Translations under genes and position numbers: made by a program
Shown here: positions 56,857 to 64,000 of the stretch, piece by piece
How positions within the stretch are numbered: position 1 is the first letter of the stretch
How the letters are laid out: every line of letters starts with the position of its first letter
DNA from: Cryptomeria japonica
Taxonomy: Eukaryota; Streptophyta; Pinopsida; Cupressales; Cupressaceae
Direction of reading: 5' to 3'
Assembly: GCF_030272615.1 (NCBI RefSeq)
Contig: NC_081408.1
Span: forward strand, 307,089,950 to 307,153,949
DNA: 64,000 bases
Notes under the pieces: model-generated
Databases searched by the model: none
Told to the model about the DNA's origin: nothing
Seen by the model: only the letters and a program-made list of their open reading frames with translations

Positions 56857-58705
56857 ATTCCTTCACCATGGAGATAATGTGCTCTAGGAAAGAAATGGAC
56901 ACCAAAGTGACACCAAGGAAGAAAAGTCTAATCTTCCAAAATTCCTCCACTTCTTAGCAAATGCGCTCCAACACAAGTAGAAAATGCAGAAACATGGTCT
57001 AGGGGGAAAATGTCAATTCCAAAGAAATCCTTCACCACCTCCAAAATGTGCCCGAGGACAAAATAGAATGTGGAATTCAAGGCTAAGGAGAAAATTTTCA
57101 AAATTTCAAAAATTTCCTTCTTCAGCGAAGAAATGTGCCCAAGGTGAGGAATTTCATCAAGGCACAAGGAAAATTGGCTAAGTGAGAAGATTTTCTCTCT
57201 CCGAAATTTCAGAAAAGGTAATTTCCTCAAATGTGAAAAAATGGTCAACCTTCAAGACGCGGTGTGCACAAGAACATAGAAATTTTCCTTAAAGAGAAAA
57301 ATCTTTGTAGAAAGAGTTTCTCTCTCCAAAATTTCCAGGCATTCAGGAATCCTTCAGAAGTGGGAAAGATTGTTAAAATTCTTCCAAGGCAAGAAAATCT
57401 TCCAAAATATCTTTTGTGAGCCTGGAATGGAAAGATTCTTGTAAAGGATGAGTTGGCGACATGCAAAGAGAATATTACGTATTAATGAAGCACAACCCAA
57501 AAAATTATAGAAGTTCCTATGATGGTGGGATCCACTTGCAGCGAGAATCTACCAAATGCATGGCAACGTGATGGAGCATTTACTACTAGTGAACGTTTTG
57601 ACCAAGTGGTGGCTGATTAATTGCATCACGGTTGGCATATTCAATGAAGTAGTGACTCATTTAATGCATAATGGGCGATTTTGAGGAGTGATGGGCATTT
57701 AATGCATTATGGACACCATTTTGGAGGCAGAGAGCAATTAATACATAGTGGGTGTCATTCCTCATTTATGATTATTCCCACTACTCGGTGTCATGGTTGG
57801 GAATCTCTAGGTTAAACCCCAGTTAGGGTTTTGCATGTTTAATCTTAGCCATTGATTGGTTTGTAATCTCGGTCATCCATTTTTCCTCTTGGAGGCCTAT
57901 TAAAGGGGATCACCCCTTCATTTGTAAAGGAGAGAGATTGTATGAAATTGTTGCGATAAGTTATTGAGATAATAACAATGATACATTGTTCTCAGATGGT
58001 GCTCACTTGTGTTATTTTGTGGCTTGCATGGTTTCACCTTCCTCACTTAGTTTAGATTTGTTTCAAGCATTTAGATGAACGAAGTTGATTGTAGTGTTTT
58101 ATGCTGAGATCGCTTACTCATACCTTTTGTTGATAGATGATTTCTATCCACAGTGCAAGGTTGGACTGAGCTCTTATATGTGTGTTCTTAATCTAAATTG
58201 TTGGATGATAATTGTTCTCTGATGGTGTTTATTGACAGTGTAAAATCTCACAAACATAACCTTTGAAGATTGCACCCTCTTTATGTAGTTGTCTACTACT
58301 GGTGAAGTAAAGTGTGGTTGATCTCGCTTGGATCATTGTTATCTATTGAGTTCTTAGAATTAGCTTAGTCTTCCTAAACCCTTTCCCCTTTAATTTCAGT
58401 TCATTCCAATTCAGTTCATTCGAAGTAGAAGCATCACAAAATTGCTATATCCAATGATGAAGTTCCAGCCACAACAAAGAAATGAGAGAATGATCCAAAC
58501 ATAAGTCCCCTTGGATTACCAGCAAACATGAAAGCCAAACGAGCCTATATCCATCAAAAAGTTGCTAGTACGCAGTTGGAAACTTGGAGTCAATGTATGA
58601 TCTTCCTAAAATCTTGGCATACATATGATTTTGATCAAGAGAGGATAAAGTGACCATTGGTAAACTTTATTCTGCGTTGGTGTGGTCACAAAACACCCGT
58701 CAACA

Positions 58706-59420
58706 CCACCCATCTAATAGTATGGTGCAACCTGTAATCTCCCACTCTTTGTGATGCATAGCAAGTACCTTATTAAAATCTAACACCGACTCTTTTTAGG
58801 ATATCAACTCTAAGGCTCTCATTTGATAGGACCTTGAAACCAAGACCTAGAATAGCAATGGCATCAATCTTTGTCTATCAATGAGGAGATAGTGCAACAT
58901 TGAATGAGATGCTCGAGTAGTAACAAAATTTGGCCGTATTTTTTTAGCCTGTGTGACCATTTTTCCTCCATATCCTACTCTCTAATGTTAGTTGGGCTAC
59001 AAGTATGGTATGAAGTGTAAAAAATATTATTCACATTTCCCCCACAAGTATTAGGCTTTTTGATAGTGAAAGATGTTGTAACATTAGAAGAATTGGCATC
59101 ATCCAAAGGTCCCTCTTCAACTATAATGTCAATAGACAACCTTATAGAAGATCCAATGGTAGTTCTTGTATTTTTTACCTTGCTTTTTGCAAAGGCCTCA
59201 AGAGAAAGCTTGGTGGATTGCATCATTAGAACTTTTGCGAACCTTCACATTGTCTCTTGGAAACTTTGTTAGATGTCATTTGAAACAATTAATTGCCCCA
59301 TCACTTTCATTCCCATAAATTGCATTTCAACTAATTCAATTCAGGAATAGGTTTGCAATACGCCCATCCAAAATCTCTCTTCCACAACAATATGAGTTGA
59401 AATCATAAATACACGCATAC
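58706..59420 (-). pseudogene. hAT-3 transposase, upstream half
   Basis: The minus translation gives KEWEITGCTILLDGW at its lower end (DGW codons at 58708-58716). Before it lie a GP.K.EP..YPKKSRC segment and a linker (58975-59226) rich in Ser/Thr. This fits the region before and at the start of DUF659. The upper edge and any BED finger were not found. It joins 50085 across the solo LTR. Confidence 0.7.
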
Positions 59421-59485
59421 CCATTAGGCTTAGTAAAAAACTGTTTAAAAAAAACAGCCTTTAGGTTGAATTGAAAAAAAAAAAA

Positions 59486-60060
59486 ACCAACCCTAACCCT
59501 AAACTAAAAAATTATTTTATGGTTACAATTAGGGTTTACATAGCAATCTCTATGTTAAGTAAAAAATATATTACAAAAAACTTAGACCTTAAACTGAAAA
59601 AAAATGTTTAGGGTTAAAGTTAGTTTAGCATAGCAAGTGCAACAGATAAACTTCTATTAGTAAATACTTATTACTAACTAAAAAATAAAAAATAAGCCCC
59701 CAACCCTAAACTAAAAAATTAGTTTTGGGTTTGGGTTAGAATTAGGTTGAGCATAGCAACAATGGCATTTAGGTCCTATTTATTTAAAAATATACAAAAG
59801 CATAAACTTGACCCTCAAATAAGATGATATGTTAATGTTGGGGTTTTTTATGTCATTTTGTTCTATCATTCTATGTTAATTGTTAGAATGAAGGATTTAA
59901 ACTTTAACCATTAGGTTTTAAGTAGATGATTAGGTTTTTTAATGTTAGGGTTTATAATAAGATTTGGGATTAGAAGTTACTTCAACCCTAAACCCTAACA
60001 TTAAAAAAAATTAACTCTTAACATGAACTTCAATCCTAACCCTAACCCAACAAAGTCAAA
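59486..60060. repeat. degenerate AACCCTAA-rich repeat field
   Basis: AACCCTAAACTAAAAAATTA and related blocks recur about every 100 bases, mixed with TTAGGGTT on the same strand. They resemble the plant telomere unit TTTAGGG but are scattered and inverted, so this is not a telomere. Confidence 0.65.
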
Positions 60061-60769
60061 CTAAAACAATTGTGGTTCTTCATGCTTCTAGGGATGGGGA
60101 CGTGTTGTGACCTTTTTCACACATTGCCCCATTGCAAATGGGGACCCCCTGTTTTTGCTTTTTAGGGTTCTGCCTTGGCGTTGCAACTACTAATCACCAA
60201 TCTTTTTGCAATGAGGAGTTAGAGTTCTTGAGAAGTCATTCAGGTCAAATAGGGAATTCATGCTCAGAACAGTGTCTGGATGTTGTCAAAGTGCTTAAAA
60301 GGCCCGGAGGACAAAAATCGCAATTGCTTAGGGTCAATTCTGACACCTTCCTAATTTTTAGGGATTCTGTTGTTTTTCTTTTTTTCCTTTTTTTATTTTT
60401 GGCACTTTGGGACCAATCTGGGAAGCAACTTTTTTGGCTTGCTTTTTGCTTTTTTGCTTTTTCCTGCTTTTTTGAAAGTAGACCTAGGGTTGGGTCCCCC
60501 AGGTCATGGCATCAACACCCATGTCTTCAGAATCGAAAAATTATGTCTCTAAGTGTAAAAAGAAGGGTAAAAACCCTAGGCTAGGGTTTTGTTCTAGATT
60601 ATCCAAGTAAAAACATGGGAGATCAAACATCAACATGCTACATCAAACTTGAAGATGGTAGAGATGGAATGAATTCAAACATGGCACATAGACTTCTGGC
60701 CAGACCAATGTCAAAACCACCCTGGAAAAGCAACCATCAAGTTTTCACTAGGTTTGGACATGGCAAATA

Positions 60770-61480
60770 ACCCTCAAAGTCCGCCCTGCCTAGAGGATGT
60801 CCAATAAAGGGGTAAAGTCTGCCCAGCATGGTAAAAAGCAATGGCACATCAGCATCTAAATCCACCCAAGCAAAGATGGCACACAGCCTTGAAGTCTGCC
60901 CTAGGGAGAAAGATAGTTCAAGACAATCTTCAAGTCCGCCATGTGCCAAGAAGAGGTAAAGTCCGCAAGGCTAAGATAAAGCATGTCCAATGGAAGAGTT
61001 AAGTCCACCAAGCCACATGAAAAGATTGTCCAACAAGCATGGAAGTCCACCAAGCCACATGAAAAGATTGTCCAACAAGCATGGAAGTCCACCCAAGCAA
61101 AGGAAGACTATGGCGAATGGAGGTTGAAGTCTACCCAAGGAGAAGATAGATGTGTCCGACTAACCTTAAAGTCCGCCCTCCATTTGGCAAGATATGTGTA
61201 AAGTCCGACTTGCCTAAGCAAAGGATGTCCAACACAAGTCAAAGTCCGCTCAAGAAGTAAATGAAAGGATGACAAGACATTCAAAAAGTCCGCCTAAGGA
61301 AGATTGAGAAGTATGCCTTAACAAGATGAAAATCCACCTATGGCAAGGAAGCTTCAAAGTCTGCTCAAGGAAGGAAAGGGTAAAAGCAAGGAAGAACATG
61401 ATCTAAGCCAATGCCAAGCCCGCCTTGTCTAGATGGAAGTTGAAGTTCGCCTTGGCCTAGGGCTTTCCAAGTCCACCCAA
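60770..61480. repeat. degenerate AAGTCCGCC array
   Basis: Close to twenty copies of AAGTCCGCC or a one- to two-base variant recur every 30-50 bp, with scattered copies further on (61818). Spacers are rich in CAAGG, AAGCA and GATGTCCAA. It includes an exact 42-bp duplication. Confidence 0.8.
61002..61088. repeat. exact 42-bp tandem duplication
   Basis: The unit begins AAGTCCACCAAGCCACATGA and ends CAACAAGCATGG. It is present twice without change, and the first bases of a third copy follow. The exactness marks a recent duplication inside an old array. Confidence 0.85.
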
Positions 61481-62639
61481 CCATGTAAGAAGGGGGTTAG
61501 AAGGTAGTAAATTCCATCTAGGTAGAATGGCATGAAGGTGGTCAAGATTTCCAAGAGGAAAGAAGAGTGGCTAAGAGAAACGAACAAATTTGACATAAAG
61601 CACATGAAATTCACCATCGAAAGATCGACCAAGATTGAAGAGGTTGGAAAGATAAAGTTCAACACTTAGAATATTATTATATTTTTCCAACACTTAGAAT
61701 TATTTTCAAAGGGAAAATAAATTCAACACTTGAAAATTTTTAAACACACATGAATTTCTAAAGACTCTTTGCCAACACATTCACCTACCCAAGGAAGGAA
61801 AGAAATTTCCAAAGTCCGACCCAAGTGTTGGAATAAGCAAGGAGAAAATAAAATTTTAAAAATGACTGTGTGGAATTTTCCACAACAAAAGAGTCAAATT
61901 TTGACTAAGTGTTAGAAAGAAAACAAGAAGAAAGAAGAAGAATAAAGAGGAAAAGTAAAGGGGAAATGAATAAAATCCTTGTCCAAAGGATGGAGTTTGT
62001 CCTACTTAGCACAAGCCAAATTCAAAATTGAGGGCAAATCCACAAGCAAAGTTCATTTGAGCATAGAGATGGCCAAAATCTCGGCTAGGTGTTGGAAGGT
62101 TCACATGAAGGTGTCACAAAATGAAATTAAATGGCCAAAATTTGGCTGTATGGGAATACCTCACAGAGAAAGTTCCAATTTCCTCCATTGTGGCGTAGGC
62201 ACAGGGGAGTTGTTCTCCAAATTCAAGGCACATGAAAGAATTTCAAGGCGTCAAGAAAGCAAGGTCTTCAAACTTGGCGAAAATATAGAAAGAAATTCCA
62301 GACTTCTTGGAGGATTTCATTTACCAATCCCAAACCTATTGAGGCAATCAGGACAACTTCTTGAAGGATTTCATCTCCTAAAGAATTAAAGACAAGCTCC
62401 CAATCAGAATTAGACGGTGGCAAGAAAAGTATTCCAAACAAATTTCCATACTTAGACAATTTCTCAACACAAATTGGAGAATTCAGGGAGGACCTTCAAC
62501 AATCAGATTGTTCCAAGTCAACATGTCCAAGTTCAATAAACCTGACTTATCCAGAAGCTTCTAGAAGGCACACTTCACAATGCAACAACCTTCTATTTTA
62601 TTATTGGTTTATATTTAGCAAGAAGGACAAGTGTCCTCA

Positions 62640-62790
62640 AATGTAATTTTCTAATTGGTTGAGGGGTAGCTAGTTGTAGCAAACCCTAATTAGGGTTTTA
62701 TTTTGTAATCTCGACCATTGATTTGAAATCAATCTTGGCCATTGAATTGTAATTGAGGAGCTTATAAATTGAATTCGCCCCTCATTTGTA
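62640..62790 (+). promoter_or_regulatory. possible LTR promoter region
   Basis: CTTATAAATTG near 62760 lies upstream of CGCCCCTCATTTGTAAAAC. The same order (a TA-rich box, then CCCCTTCATTTGTAAA) occurs at 57898-57930 in the related LTR. Position in the LTR and conservation between copies suggest the core promoter. There is no direct evidence of transcription. Confidence 0.4.
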
Positions 62791-63730
62791 AAACATGGGA
62801 GCATGTTGCAAAACATGTTGAGATAAGCAAATTTTTGCAACATGGGAGCTTGTTGCAAAACTTGTTTGTAATCTCGATGATGAGAATTAGGTTTTTGTTG
62901 TGTTACTGACCTAATTGATTTGTATTTAAGGTCGATGAAGTTGCTTGTAAAAGTTGTTGGCAAGATTGGCAGAAACCTGTTGAGTGTGCAGTTGCCTAAC
63001 TGGTGAATGGATCTGCACTTTGAGTAAGGAAGATTGAAGCTTAAAAGGATCTGATCAAGCAAATGTAGTGTTATTCAGACAGATCAAGAAAACCTGTTGT
63101 TTTCTAACAATTACAGCAAAAGTGAAATCCCTTAACCGGGTAAGCTCTAACAAGCTTGGTTACTTATTAAATCCTCTAACAAGGTGGTCCATTAGCTTGG
63201 ATTCTTAAATCCTTCAGTGAGGTTACTCCTAACAGGGTATTGTGCTTTTCATCAAGGCATATTTGTAAATCCCTTAACCGGGTGATTCCTAATCGGAATT
63301 AGTTCTTAACAGGACTTATTGTAAAGCTTTAACAGGCTTGGCTCCTAACAGGGCAAACTTCAGAAGAGTTCAGATAGCTATCCTTGTGAGTCTGATCTCA
63401 CTGTGGTTTTTACCTATTTGGGTTTTCCATGTATAAACATTTGTGTCAAGTGGTGAATGTTTTTATGGTTATGATCTTATTTGTTGATTTGATTAACTTC
63501 TGATAAGGCATGATAACTAGAAGCATTGAGAGATGAATATGTTGAGATATGATTAAGCATTGTTGGTGTTTACAAGATTGGAGTTGTTTACTATTAAGTT
63601 GTTATAACAGTCAAACCGGTTGATGTCAAGTATTCTTATGAATATTGATCTTAACTGAGATATGTTTACTTTGTGTGGTTGAATTTGAGTTTGGGAACTT
63701 TGTATCAGTTTTTTAGTATACTGATTCACC

Positions 63731-63744
63731 CACCCCCCCCCCCC
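63731..63744. repeat. poly-C tract
   Basis: A run of about 12-13 C follows ATTCACCCA. The inverted relative at 18745-18765 has a G-run at the same place. Confidence 0.85.
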
Positions 63745-64000
63745 TCTCAGTATTCTACCGGATACCGGATATTTATTCTTTCTTCAGACCATCACACCTA
63801 GTCAATATCGTCTCTTGAATTCCTAGGAATAGATTAGAACCTCTTAACCCTTATCTCCCTTTAAATTTTCTTAAAGTCCATGATTCAAAACCCAAACAAT
63901 GGATCTTCATTGTGAATTGAACAAGCCAAGCATAAGTCTCCCTTGTTTTTCAGCATGCATAACCAAGGTAACTATCCAACATAAAGTCGCCCGTTCGCAC

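Larger units (their letters stand above)
50086..58705 (+). mobile_element. long solo LTR, interrupted by a nested element
   Basis: It begins TGTTGTAACC and ends CCGTCAACA, giving matching TGTTG and CAACA tips. Without the nested unit at 51372-56856 it is about 3.1 kb. The flanking five bases are CTGCC (50081-50085) and CCACC (58706-58710), two transitions apart, as expected for an aged duplication. Decisively, removing it restores a hAT transposase reading across the DGW motif. It resembles the LTR starting at 60103 at both ends. A promoter-like CTATTAAAGG lies near 57898. Confidence 0.82.
60103..64000 (+). mobile_element. long LTR, cut by the window end
   Basis: It begins TGTTGTGACC, followed by CACACATTGCCCCATTGC and AAATGGGGACCCC, matching the start of the LTR at 50086. 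Near 63930 it shares a CATAAGTC(T)CCCTTG block with that LTR's 3' part (near 58502). The end lies outside the window. It holds the repeat array at 60770-61480. A block at 63400-63745, with a C-run, also occurs inverted at 18735-18905. Frames in it (such as 60132-60584) are simple-sequence or repeat-derived and are not genes. Confidence 0.72.

Noticed and set aside
59486-60060. Telomere
   Set aside because: Motifs are interrupted, in both orientations, and embedded between a hAT relic and an LTR.
60132-60584. 150-residue frame with Phe-rich segments
   Set aside because: Produced by T-runs at the start of a long LTR; no domain.
60770-61480. CRISPR-like spacing of a short repeat
   Set aside because: Repeats are degenerate, the spacing is irregular, there are no cas genes and the DNA is a plant LTR minisatellite.

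Overview
The window looks like nuclear DNA of a seed plant with a very large, transposon-rich genome; a gymnosperm would fit, but that is an inference. It is AT-rich and almost devoid of host genes. It holds plant-type chromovirus, Ty1-copia, L1-type LINE and hAT elements and degenerate plant-telomere-like TTTAGGG motifs. Nothing bacterial, organellar or viral was seen, and I recognised no rRNA or tRNA gene.

Layout. 1-2425 is probably the 3' end of a Ty1-copia-like element (purine tract plus one LTR). About 2517-11399 is an old LTR element on the minus strand. It has only a stop-ridden gag-protease frame plus a tandem-repeat-rich 3' part, and its right LTR is split by a 1.2-kb solo LTR (10156-11388, TSD TAGTT). 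11500-12425 is a broken Ty3 integrase fragment. 15536-16243 is a decayed copia RNase H region, with an LTR start at 16244. 16700-18431 is a LINE derivative carrying only ORF1, bounded by a perfect 19-bp target duplication. About 23960-26743 is the only host-gene signal: the terminal exon of a TLC-domain membrane protein (26444-26737, minus) and a partial tandem duplication of that exon with its downstream DNA. One duplicate carries a 210-bp MITE with an 8-bp TSD. 28638-29328 is a non-autonomous hAT and 31406-32520 a hAT relic.

33283-41888 is a complete Ty3 chromovirus (minus strand) with two 1.9-kb LTRs, an initiator-Met primer site, a polypurine tract, gag-protease, RT, RNase H, integrase and chromodomain, and TSD CTTCT. 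It inserted into a LINE-like unit ending in poly(A). It is recent by LTR similarity but inactive: I count at least five lesions, and its protease motif reads DTEA.

42358-60100 is a deep nest. hAT-1 (42722-48415, TSD GTTGAGAC) carries a four-exon BED/DUF659/hATC transposase gene and is split by a solo LTR (45517-47419, TSD TGGGC). hAT-1 lies inside hAT-2, which abuts and probably lies inside hAT-3. hAT-3 is cut at its DGW motif by a 3.1-kb solo LTR (50086-58705). That LTR is in turn interrupted by a non-autonomous LTR element (51372-56856) whose LTR tips and polypurine region match the chromovirus. 60103 to the end is another long LTR related to the one at 50086, containing a degenerate AAGTCCGCC array.

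No cooperating gene set is present; the units are successive insertions whose order can be read from the nesting. The most informative relationships are the chromovirus and its likely parasite, the autonomous-type and non-autonomous hATs sharing termini, and a palindromic ACTTACTA-type motif shared by unrelated LTRs. Coordinates of intact termini are base-exact from reading; edges given as 'about' are not.
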